Origin: Arthrobacter sp. NtRootA1 | GTDB taxonomy: Bacteria; Actinomycetota; Actinomycetes; Actinomycetales; Micrococcaceae | Assembly (NCBI RefSeq): GCF_019976975.1 | Contig: NZ_AP024630.1 | Coordinates: 372,001 to 436,000, forward strand | Length of the DNA stretch: 64,000 nucleotides | Direction: 5' to 3' | Part shown: in pieces, positions 55,949 to 64,000 of the stretch | How positions within the stretch are numbered: position 1 is the first letter of the stretch | How the letters are laid out: each line of letters opens with the position of its first letter | Notes under the pieces: generated by a model | Told to the model about the DNA's origin: nothing | Databases searched by the model: none | Seen by the model: the letters and a program-made list of their open reading frames with translations, nothing else | Made by a program: the position numbers and the translations under genes

Positions 55949-57166
55949 TTAGGCCTTCACGTAGCCGTTCGGGTTCAGTACGAACTTTGTTGCCGCTCCG
56001 GCGTCGAACTCTGCGTAGCCGCGGGGAGCGTCCTCGAGGGGGATGGCTTGGGCATTGACTGCCTTGGCGATCTGGACCTTGTCGTGGAGGATGGCCATCA
56101 TCAATTGGCGGTTGTACTTCATCACTGGGCACTGGCCTGTGGTGAAGGACAGGGACTTTGCCCAGCCGGTGCCCAGCGAGAGCGAGAGGGAGCCGTGCTT
56201 GGCTGCTTCATCGATTCCACCCGGATCGCCCGTGACGTAGAGGCCGGGGATACCCAGGGAGCCGCCGGCGGCGGTGATGTCCATAAGGGAGTTCAGCACG
56301 GTGGCTGGAGCCTCGTGCGAGGCGTCCCTTCCGTGTCCGCGGGCTTCGAAACCAACGGCGTCCACGCCGCAATCCACTTCCGGCACCCCGAGGATCTGCG
56401 CGATCTGCTCCTTCGGGTCGCCGTTGGAGACGTTGACGGTTTCACAGCCGAAGGAGCGCGCCTGTGCCAGCCGGTCTTCGTTCATGTCGCCCACAATCAC
56501 GACGGCGGCGCCAAGCAACTGGGCGCCGACTGCGGCAGCCAGACCCACGGGGCCGGCACCAGCGACGTACACCGTGGAGCCTACGCCTACTCCGGCCGTA
56601 ACGGCGCCGTGGAAGCCAGTGGGGAAGATGTCCGAGAGCATGGTCAGGTCCATGATCTTTTCCAGGGCCTGGTCGCGGTCCGGGAAGCGGAGCAGGTTCC
56701 AGTCGGCGTAGGGGACCAGTACGTACTCGGCCTGTCCGCCTACCCAGCCGCCCATGTCCACATACCCGTAAGCGCTGCCCGGGCGGTCAGGGTTGACGTT
56801 GAGGCAGATACCGGTTTTTTGCTCTTTGCAGTTCCGGCAGCGGCCACAGGAAATGTTGAACGGCACCGAGACGATGTCGCCCACCTTGATGAACTCGACG
56901 TCGGGACCCACCTCCACCACTTCACCGGTGATTTCGTGGCCGAGCACCAGGTTCTGTGGGGCTGTGGTGCGGCCACGGACCATGTGCTGGTCCGAACCGC
57001 AGATGTTGGTTGTCACAGTGCGGAGGATCGCGCCATGCGGTACCTTCCGGCCGACGTTGGCCGGGTTTACGCCCGGTCCGTCCTTGAGTTCGAACGTCGG
57101 GTAGTCGGTGTTGATGATTTCGACGACACCGGGTTCCTTGTAGGCGACTGCTCGGTTTCCAGACAT
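55949..57166 (-). CDS. fdhA: Glutathione-independent formaldehyde dehydrogenase
   Basis: The 405-residue zinc alcohol dehydrogenase relative has TTNICGSDQHMVRGR, GHEITGEVVEVG and the structural zinc ligands in CGRCRNCKEQKTGIC. NPDRPGSAYGYVDMGGWVGGQ is typical of the formaldehyde dismutase/dehydrogenase branch. It oxidises formaldehyde to formate with NAD. AAGGAG precedes the ATG at 57166. In this region it would remove formaldehyde released by oxidative demethylation of betaine-derived amines. Confidence 0.9.
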   Translation of the reverse strand: MSGNRAVAYKEPGVVEIINTDYPTFELKDGPGVNPANVGRKVPHGAILRTVTTNICGSDQHMVRGRTTAPQNLVLGHEITGEVVEVGPDVEFIKVGDIVSVPFNISCGRCRNCKEQKTGICLNVNPDRPGSAYGYVDMGGWVGGQAEYVLVPYADWNLLRFPDRDQALEKIMDLTMLSDIFPTGFHGAVTAGVGVGSTVYVAGAGPVGLAAAVGAQLLGAAVVIVGDMNEDRLAQARSFGCETVNVSNGDPKEQIAQILGVPEVDCGVDAVGFEARGHGRDASHEAPATVLNSLMDITAAGGSLGIPGLYVTGDPGGIDEAAKHGSLSLSLGTGWAKSLSFTTGQCPVMKYNRQLMMAILHDKVQIAKAVNAQAIPLEDAPRGYAEFDAGAATKFVLNPNGYVKA

Positions 57167-57306
57167 GGACACTCCTTGGACATGTGGTGATACGGAAAAT
57201 GAATGCTGCCCAATTGCCCGAGAGCGGTGCTTCGATGAGGAAATACCTCCCCAGGTTTCAGGCCACCGAAGCACCATTCACGGACAATTGGACAGTCTTT
57301 CTTTGC

Positions 57307-57729
57307 TTACGGCCGGGCCGCGCCCTGAAGCTCTACTGCTGCTCCTGCGGACGCCACGGTGTGGTCGTTCTCCACCGTGCTGCCACTGACGCCGATCGCC
57401 CCGATTACGGTGCCGTCCTCCCCTCGCAGGGGGATGCCACCCGGGAACGTAATGAGTCCGCCATTGGAAACCTCGATGTTGTACAAGGGTCCCCCCGGCT
57501 GCGAAAGCTCGCCGATTGCGCCCGTGGGCATGTCGAAGTAGCGGGCTGTGCGTGCTTTCTTGATGGAGATATCGATGCTGCCGAGCCAAGCCCCGTCCAT
57601 GCGGGTGAAGGCCTTGAGGTTGCCTCCGGCGTCCACCACGGCGATGTTCATTGCTGTCTCGGTTCCGCGTGCGGCGTCGCGGGCCGCGGCTAGTACGGCA
57701 TCTGCTTGGACTTGGGTGATATCAGACAT
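57307..57729 (-). CDS. Cytoplasmic GlcG/HbpS-family protein
   Basis: The 140-residue protein has the GlcG domain: [21 protein letters not shown], a Gly-rich [12 protein letters not shown] and a final GAIGVSG. Unlike the copy at 27806 it has no signal peptide, so it stays in the cytoplasm. GlcG-type proteins are often found beside oxidative C1 or C2 pathways, and their reaction is not established. GGAGAA precedes the ATG at 57729. A palindrome lies about 110 bases upstream. Confidence 0.82.
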   Translation of the reverse strand: MSDITQVQADAVLAAARDAARGTETAMNIAVVDAGGNLKAFTRMDGAWLGSIDISIKKARTARYFDMPTGAIGELSQPGGPLYNIEVSNGGLITFPGGIPLRGEDGTVIGAIGVSGSTVENDHTVASAGAAVELQGAARP

Positions 57730-57839
57730 TGTTTCTCCATTGATAGATGTCTTCATGAGGGCAAATTGCTCTTGGTGGGCGCGGGCTTAGGCGCCAGGTC
57801 TCCTAATATCTTTGACTCGATAGGAAAGATATATCAGTC

Positions 57840-57855
57840 ACATACTATGGTATGT
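57840..57855. promoter_or_regulatory. Palindromic operator candidate upstream of the GlcG gene
   Basis: ACATAC-TATG-GTATGT is a 16-bp palindrome in an AT-rich gap between the GlcG-type gene and the end of fdhF. Its form suits a GntR- or IclR-type dimer. Confidence 0.5.
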
Positions 57856-57877
57856 ATCACACTGTGTCCAGACTCTT

Positions 57878-60196
57878 TCAAGCCCGTTCGAGTCGCACGA
57901 TGACGGATTTGGACGTCGGCGTTCCACTGGTATCCGCAACCGAGTCCAGCGGTACAAGGACGTTGGTCTCCGGGTAGTAGGCAGCGGCGCACCCCTTGGG
58001 AGTGGAGTACGAAACGATGCGGAAGTCTTCTGCCTTGCGCTCAACTCCTTGGAATTCTGAAATCAGGTGGACCATCTCACCATCAGCAAAGCCCAGCTCG
58101 GCGATATCGGACTCGTTAATGAGGACCACCCTCCGCCCGCCGTGGATACCGCGGTAGCGATCGTCCTTGCCGTAGATGGTGGTGTTGTACTGGTCGTGCG
58201 ACCGCAGCGTTTGGAGCACCAGCCGGCCAGGCGGGACCTTGATGTATTCAAGCTCGTTGCCTGTGAAGTGTGCTTTGCCTGACGCGGTATCGAACTTCCT
58301 GGCGTCGCGCGGCGGGTGCGGCAACACGAAGCCGCCCGGGTGCTGGATCCGCTCTTCGAAGTTCTCGAAGCCATCGAAGACGGCCTCGATGTGTTTGCGG
58401 ATCAGCGAGTAGTCATCACGCATCGACAGCCACGCGGCCTTGGGGGCGTTGGGCAGGCGCACGGTGCCGTCGGTGAAGAGCCGGTGGGCAAGATTGCAGA
58501 CAATGGCAACTTCCGAGTGGAGGTGCTCGCTGGCGGGCTTGAGGCGTCCCCGGGATGCGTGGACCGCGCTCATGGAGTCTTCCACCGTTACCCTCTGGTC
58601 ACCGGTCCGCTGGGTGTCCTTCTCCGTGCGTCCGAGTGTTGGGAGGATCAAAGCCCGACGACCCGTGGACAGATGCGAGTGGTTCAACTTTGTGGAGATC
58701 TGGACGCTCAACCCGGTGTTGGCGAGCGCTTGTTCCGTAACCTCCGAGTCAGGGGCGGCACGAACAAAGTTTCCACCCATGCCCATGAAGAAGCGGACTT
58801 TTCCGTCTCTCATGGCGCGGATGGCGGCAACAGTGTCATAGCCGTGCTCCCGTGGTGACAGGAACGCGAACTCGTTGTCCAGCCGGTCATGGAATTTCTC
58901 CGGCATCTTCTCGAAGATGCCCATGGTGCGGTCGCCCTGGACGTTCGAGTGGCCGCGGACCGGGCAAACCCCAGCGCCGGGCTTGCCGATGTTTCCCTGA
59001 AGCAGCAGGACGTTTACGACGTCGCGGAGGGTGGGTACCGAGTGTTTGTGCTGGGTCAGTCCCATGGCCCAGCACACGATGGTGGCGTTCGAGGCCAGGA
59101 GCCGTTCGCCTGTGGCGTGGATCTGCTCCAGGGTGAGGCCTGTTGCTTCCACGATGTCGTCCCACTCCACCTTCTCCAGGAAACGCAGGTATTCGTCGAT
59201 GCCCACGGTGTGGTCCTCGATGAACTTGTGGTCAAGGACGGTTTCCAGGCCCGGAGTCTTGCGACCGGCGGCTTCGGCCTCCAGGAGGTACTTACCCAGG
59301 CCCTGGAAGAGGGCTTGATCGCCGCCGGCACGGATCTGCAGGAAGTCATCCGTCAGCTGGGTTCCCACCACCATGCCTGCTACGTGCTGGGGGTTTTCAA
59401 AGTGCAGGAGTCCGGCTTCGGGAAGTGGATTGACGGACACGATGATCGCGCCGTTCTTCTTGGCTTTCTCCAGGGCGCTGAGCATGCGCGGATGGTTGGT
59501 ACCTGGATTCTGACCGGCTACGAAGATGAGTGACGCCGTCTCCAGGTCGGTCAGGCTTACCGAACCCTTGCCGATGCCGATGGTTTCCACCAGCGCGGAG
59601 CCTGAGGACTCGTGGCACATGTTGGAGCAGTCCGGCAGGTTGTTGGTGCCAAGGCCGCGGACAAGGAGTTGGTAGACGAAGGCGGCCTCGTTCGAAGTGC
59701 GCCCAGAGGTGTAGAAGACGGCCTGATCGGGATGGTCCATGCCCCTGAGTTCCTCGGCCATGAGGTCATAGGCCTTGTCCCATTCGATGGGCGTGTAGTG
59801 GGTGGCGCCTTCATCGAGGAACATGGGGTGGGTCAGCCGGCCCTGCTGGCCCAGCCAGTAGTCATCGCGGGTCTTCAATTCAGCAATGGAGTGCTGGGCA
59901 AAGAACTCTGGCGTGACGCGGCGCCGGGTAGCTTCCTCGGCGACGGCCTTGGCTCCGTTTTCGCAGAACTCTGCTGCGTTCCGCTTCTCGTGTTCCGGCC
60001 ATGCGCAGCCCATGCAGTCGAATCCATCGAGCTGGTTGACTGCCAGCAGCGTTTGCACGCTTCGCACCGGGCCCATTTGCTCCAGCGAGATCTTCAGTGC
60101 GTTGGCAACGGCTGGAATGCCGACAGCCTTTGTCTTGGGTTTGGTGACGGTCAGCTTTGACTCGTCGATGTTTTCACGGGGGGCTTTGGAAGCCAT
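57878..60196 (-). CDS. FdhF/YdeP-family molybdopterin oxidoreductase
   Basis: The 772-residue protein belongs to the formate dehydrogenase-like FdhF/YdeP family. It has an N-terminal DCMGCAWPE segment, molybdopterin-binding motifs (YTSGRTSNEAAF, DCSNMCHESSGSAL, GQNPGTNHPRM) and a C-terminal cofactor-binding beta-barrel. The position of the usual Sec or Cys ligand is not obvious, as is normal for YdeP relatives, so formate is a likely but unproven substrate. Linked fdhD and moeA genes support a formate dehydrogenase role. Its start lies 46 bases inside the preceding gene. Confidence 0.87.
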   Translation of the reverse strand: MASKAPRENIDESKLTVTKPKTKAVGIPAVANALKISLEQMGPVRSVQTLLAVNQLDGFDCMGCAWPEHEKRNAAEFCENGAKAVAEEATRRRVTPEFFAQHSIAELKTRDDYWLGQQGRLTHPMFLDEGATHYTPIEWDKAYDLMAEELRGMDHPDQAVFYTSGRTSNEAAFVYQLLVRGLGTNNLPDCSNMCHESSGSALVETIGIGKGSVSLTDLETASLIFVAGQNPGTNHPRMLSALEKAKKNGAIIVSVNPLPEAGLLHFENPQHVAGMVVGTQLTDDFLQIRAGGDQALFQGLGKYLLEAEAAGRKTPGLETVLDHKFIEDHTVGIDEYLRFLEKVEWDDIVEATGLTLEQIHATGERLLASNATIVCWAMGLTQHKHSVPTLRDVVNVLLLQGNIGKPGAGVCPVRGHSNVQGDRTMGIFEKMPEKFHDRLDNEFAFLSPREHGYDTVAAIRAMRDGKVRFFMGMGGNFVRAAPDSEVTEQALANTGLSVQISTKLNHSHLSTGRRALILPTLGRTEKDTQRTGDQRVTVEDSMSAVHASRGRLKPASEHLHSEVAIVCNLAHRLFTDGTVRLPNAPKAAWLSMRDDYSLIRKHIEAVFDGFENFEERIQHPGGFVLPHPPRDARKFDTASGKAHFTGNELEYIKVPPGRLVLQTLRSHDQYNTTIYGKDDRYRGIHGGRRVVLINESDIAELGFADGEMVHLISEFQGVERKAEDFRIVSYSTPKGCAAAYYPETNVLVPLDSVADTSGTPTSKSVIVRLERA

Positions 60197-60990
60197 GCGA
60201 TCTTCCCTTCAAATCTCGGTAGGCGGCTGAGGTCGTTGAAGCTGTAGACGTGGATGCCGGCAAACAGCGGATGGCCGTCGAGGGCCTGGTGAACTTCCCG
60301 GATCAGGCCGGAGCTGTCATAGTGCATGACATCACCACCGTGCAGGAGTGCCTTGGCCATTCCTGTGCCGCGGGCAAGCTTGAGTGAGCGTCCCACACCC
60401 AATCGTGCACCCATGGCCAGCAGCTTCTGCACGGACACGGGCCCGGGAACGCCCACCCACACCGGAAGCCGTGACCCGGCCTGGTGCAGCTCCTGCAGGT
60501 ATGAGCTGATGGATTCCGTCGAAAAGCACATTTGCGTGACCATGGAGGACGCCAGGGGTGACTTGCCGGCCAGGCCGCTCCGCAACTGTTCTGCGCTCAG
60601 TTGTGGGTGGCCTTCCGGATAGCCGGCGATGCCAAGGGAGAATTCTTCCGAGAAAGCCTTGACGTCTTCCATGAGCTGGCCGCTCCAGGAATACGGGCCG
60701 GCAGGCGCACCGCGGTCCCCGGCAATGAGGAAAAGCTCCCGGACGCCCTCATCGCGCAATTGATGCAGGAACAGGTGCAGTTCTGCCTGGCTGGCGATGC
60801 TCCGGGCTGCCAGGTGGGGGACCACGCGGTAGCCCAGCCGGGCAAGCTCAATCGAGGCAGCGACCGTCCTGGCCGGACCGTGATGCGGCAGGCAGGTCAC
60901 GCTGACCGTCCCCGGCGCCGCGTAGGCGCGAGGCAGTTGCCGGGCAAGGTCAGCGGAGGGACTCACCTCCAGGCGGATCGCCGTTTCCAT
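60151..60990 (-). CDS. Methylenetetrahydrofolate reductase-like protein
   Basis: The 279-residue protein has the TIM-barrel features of MetF relatives: VTCLPHHG, VPHLAARS, LFLIAGDRGAPAGPY and VTQMCFSTESI near residue 155. It is shorter than typical MetF (about 300 residues) and the N-terminal Glu region is diverged, so it may use a different folate reaction. It lies between folD and fdhF, starting two bases after folD. It probably works on folate-bound C1 units from dimethylglycine. Confidence 0.78.
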   Translation of the reverse strand: METAIRLEVSPSADLARQLPRAYAAPGTVSVTCLPHHGPARTVAASIELARLGYRVVPHLAARSIASQAELHLFLHQLRDEGVRELFLIAGDRGAPAGPYSWSGQLMEDVKAFSEEFSLGIAGYPEGHPQLSAEQLRSGLAGKSPLASSMVTQMCFSTESISSYLQELHQAGSRLPVWVGVPGPVSVQKLLAMGARLGVGRSLKLARGTGMAKALLHGGDVMHYDSSGLIREVHQALDGHPLFAGIHVYSFNDLSRLPRFEGKIAWLPKPPVKTSTSQS

Positions 60991-60992
60991 GG

Positions 60993-61883
60993 CTAGCCAG
61001 CGGTTCCCGAAACCAAGGCTGGCTTCTCCAGAAGCCGTGCTTGTGCCCGGGCCGCTTCAGCGGTGTGGAGGAGCAGCAACGCCGTGGTTACTGAGCCCAC
61101 CCCGCCGGGCACCGGCGTCAGGGCAGCCGCCACACCGGTGACACTGGCTTCGTCCACGTCTCCCACCAGGGAACCGTCGGGAAGGACGTTCGTACCGACG
61201 TCGATCACTACAGACGCCGGCGAAACGTGGCTGCCGGTCAGCAGTCCGGTCCGCCCTGCGGCGACAACCACGACGTCGGCGGGCCGGGTGTAGCGCTCAA
61301 GCGCCCCTGATTTGGAGTGGCAGATGGTGACCGTGGCGTCCTTTTCGAGCAGCAGCAGGGACAGCGGCTTTCCCACCACAGCGGAACGCCCGACGACGGC
61401 GACGTTCCGTCCCGCGAGCGGAACCTGGAAATGCTCAAGCAGTTCCACCACGGCCTGTGCGGTCGCAGGGGCGAAAGCGGGCTGACCCACAGCCAGGCGG
61501 CCAAGGCTGAGCGGGTTGGCGCCGTCAATGTCCTTTTCGGGAGCGATCAGCCCCACGAGTCCGTCTGTTCGAACGCCCGCGGGCAACGGAGTTTGAAGAA
61601 TAATGCCGTTGACCGTTGGCTCCGCACTGAGGTCTTTCAACACGCTCGCCAGCACCTGTTCCGTGGCATCATGCCCAAGGTCCAGGATCCGGCAGCCTAT
61701 TCCGGCGCGCTCCGCGGCGCGCTCAATGGACCGGACGTACCAGTGCGTGGACTCGTCGTCGGTGGCCACCACAACGGCCAAGGACGGGCGCTGGCCCTCA
61801 TACTCGAGGAGGCGGGCCTCATCCTGCGCACGCTGCTGGATGAGGGCGGCCAACCCTTTTCCGGAAAGGACTTCAGTACTCAC
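60993..61883 (-). CDS. folD: Bifunctional methylene-THF dehydrogenase/cyclohydrolase
   Basis: The 296-residue protein has the FolD motifs. The substrate-binding region lies in ATDDESTHWYVRSIERAAE, and GIILQTPLPAGV, PEKDIDGANPLSLG and VVGRSAVVGKPLSLLL (NADP binding) follow. A PGGVGSVTTALLL end motif is also present. It oxidises 5,10-methylene-THF to 10-formyl-THF. The His in THWYVRSI replaces the Tyr common at that position. The GTG start overlaps the cyclodeaminase stop by four bases. Confidence 0.92.
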   Translation of the reverse strand: MSTEVLSGKGLAALIQQRAQDEARLLEYEGQRPSLAVVVATDDESTHWYVRSIERAAERAGIGCRILDLGHDATEQVLASVLKDLSAEPTVNGIILQTPLPAGVRTDGLVGLIAPEKDIDGANPLSLGRLAVGQPAFAPATAQAVVELLEHFQVPLAGRNVAVVGRSAVVGKPLSLLLLEKDATVTICHSKSGALERYTRPADVVVVAAGRTGLLTGSHVSPASVVIDVGTNVLPDGSLVGDVDEASVTGVAAALTPVPGGVGSVTTALLLLHTAEAARAQARLLEKPALVSGTAG

Positions 61884-62506
61884 GCGAGGATCCTTTCGCG
61901 TACGCGCTTAACGAGGGAATCAGCTGCGAGGACCACCTTTTCCTCAAGGCCGTCTGTCTGTTCTGCCAAGCGTGAGCGGGCGTCGCCATCTTTGATGGCC
62001 ACTACGTTGATGTCGATGTTGACACGTGCAGTCGTGGCTGCGGCACGTGCAGCATCGGCTGCTGCCGCGACGTCGCTGATGACATTGGGGTTGGCCATGT
62101 CAAAGAGTTCCGTGGCGAGTTCCACCACCTCACCGGCCAGCTTGATCAGCTGGGCAGGTGTGTGGGCGGCCTGGACCAGGGCATCCTGGATGCCTGCGGC
62201 GCGCATGGCCTTGAGTTCCTCGGTCCCGGACGGGAGTTTGTACGAATCAATAACTCGTTGGAAGGCGTGCTCATCGGCGTCTGCAAGGCGCAGCGCTTCA
62301 ATAATCAAATGGTCTGCAGCGCTGGTGATGCGGGCAACGGGTTCTGCATGCTGCGCATACTTTTCACCCGTGGTGTACCTGGCGACCATGGCCACCAAGG
62401 CTGCGCCCTGGGCAGCGTGAAGGGCAGCGGCGGCTCCTCCGCCGGGGGTGGGCTGCCGCGAAGCGAGCCTGGCAAGGTAGTCGTTGATGGTTTCTGAACT
62501 GATCAT
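61880..62506 (-). CDS. Cyclodeaminase/cyclohydrolase-family protein (FTCD C-terminal type)
   Basis: The 208-residue all-helical protein has INDYLARLASRQPTPGGGAAAALHAAQGAALVAMV, the hallmark start of formiminotransferase-cyclodeaminase and FchA proteins. ALRLADADEHAFQRVIDSYK follows. It acts on folate-bound C1 groups (methenyl-THF cyclohydrolase or formimino-THF deaminase). AGGAAG precedes the ATG at 62506. It is the first gene of the unit running through folD, the MTHFR-like gene and fdhF. Confidence 0.88.
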   Translation of the reverse strand: MISSETINDYLARLASRQPTPGGGAAAALHAAQGAALVAMVARYTTGEKYAQHAEPVARITSAADHLIIEALRLADADEHAFQRVIDSYKLPSGTEELKAMRAAGIQDALVQAAHTPAQLIKLAGEVVELATELFDMANPNVISDVAAAADAARAAATTARVNIDINVVAIKDGDARSRLAEQTDGLEEKVVLAADSLVKRVRERILA

Positions 62507-62563
62507 GTGTCTTCCTGGGCTGGTTGACGAAGTAAGGCCGGGCTGAAGTAGAACGGGGTAAGA

Positions 62564-62607
62564 CAGCGGCCCGGACACCGTTGCGAGGGGATGAGTCCGG
62601 GCCGCTG
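62564..62607 (-). terminator. Hairpin between the DMGO and cyclodeaminase genes
   Basis: CAGCGGCCCGGAC (62564-62576) pairs perfectly with GTCCGGGCCGCTG (62595-62607). It lies 24 bases after the dimethylglycine oxidase stop. With no T tract it may be a partial terminator that lowers expression of the folate genes. Confidence 0.65.
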
Positions 62608-62630
62608 GCCAACCAAAGCGTCCGTCAGCC

Positions 62631-64000
<1,370 letters not shown>

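Noticed and set aside
57878..60196. Selenocysteine in the FdhF-like enzyme
   Set aside because: The frame has no internal TGA, and YdeP-type relatives do not use selenocysteine.

Overview
The window is 64 kb of GC-rich actinobacterial chromosome. Codon usage, gene content and specific families (IS1249-type transposase, Asp23 operon of the actinobacterial type, dimethylglycine oxidase, glutathione-independent formaldehyde dehydrogenase) point to Arthrobacter, Paenarthrobacter or a close relative. This assignment comes from protein features and not from a database search.

Layout. 1-1.4 kb: a DUF2975/HTH pair and a tRNA Glu-Asp-Phe cluster. 1.4-2.7 kb: an intact IS1249-like element with a perfect 8-bp target duplication. 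2.9-6.3 kb: a two-helix ion channel and an ABC exporter. 6.5-11.8 kb: a Ugp-like sugar/glycerophosphodiester importer, an MgtC protein and a glycerophosphodiester phosphodiesterase. 11.9-14.3 kb: secreted proteins and lipoproteins of unknown role. 14.4-17.2 kb: an Asp23/AmaP envelope-stress operon followed by a protein built of LEA-like 11-residue repeats. 17.3-25.7 kb: AlkD-like repair protein, an XRE regulator, an alpha-glucoside importer (aglEFG) with its LacI regulator, exonuclease III and an HdeD protein. 25.7-29.1 kb: a two-component system divergent from a secreted HbpS-like haem-binding protein (a SenS/SenR/HbpS-like set) and an ankyrin lipoprotein. 29.1-32.8 kb: thiolase and CoA-transferase genes with an IclR regulator. 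32.9-34.9 kb: an acetyltransferase and a phosphomannomutase.

34.9-46.0 kb is the most striking region: a complete sulfoquinovose (plant sulfolipid sugar) catabolic cluster of the sulfo-EMP type. Its parts are a YihV-like kinase, a YihT-like aldolase, a three-gene importer, an aldehyde dehydrogenase suited to sulfolactaldehyde, and a TauE/SafE exporter. Divergently there are a Gfo/Idh/MocA-family NAD+-dependent sulfoquinovosidase (SqgA type), a DeoR regulator and a YihS-like isomerase. No classical GH31 sulfoquinovosidase is present in the window. A 62-residue Cys-x-Cys protein of unknown function closes the long operon.

46.4-50.0 kb: a VOC protein, a small membrane protein, then dipZ divergent from a fasciclin (MPT70/83-like) lipoprotein with a SigK-type promoter between them, echoing the mpt83-dipZ-mpt70 locus of mycobacteria. 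50.0-64.0 kb: a methylated-amine and C1 region with a BCCT betaine transporter, a paralogue of the small Cys-x-Cys protein, an IclR regulator, fdhD, moeA, formaldehyde dehydrogenase, a GlcG protein, an FdhF/YdeP molybdoenzyme, an MTHFR-like protein, folD, a cyclodeaminase and the C-terminal part of a dimethylglycine oxidase that runs off the window. Together these would import betaine-type osmolytes, demethylate them, and pass the C1 units through folate and formaldehyde/formate oxidation.
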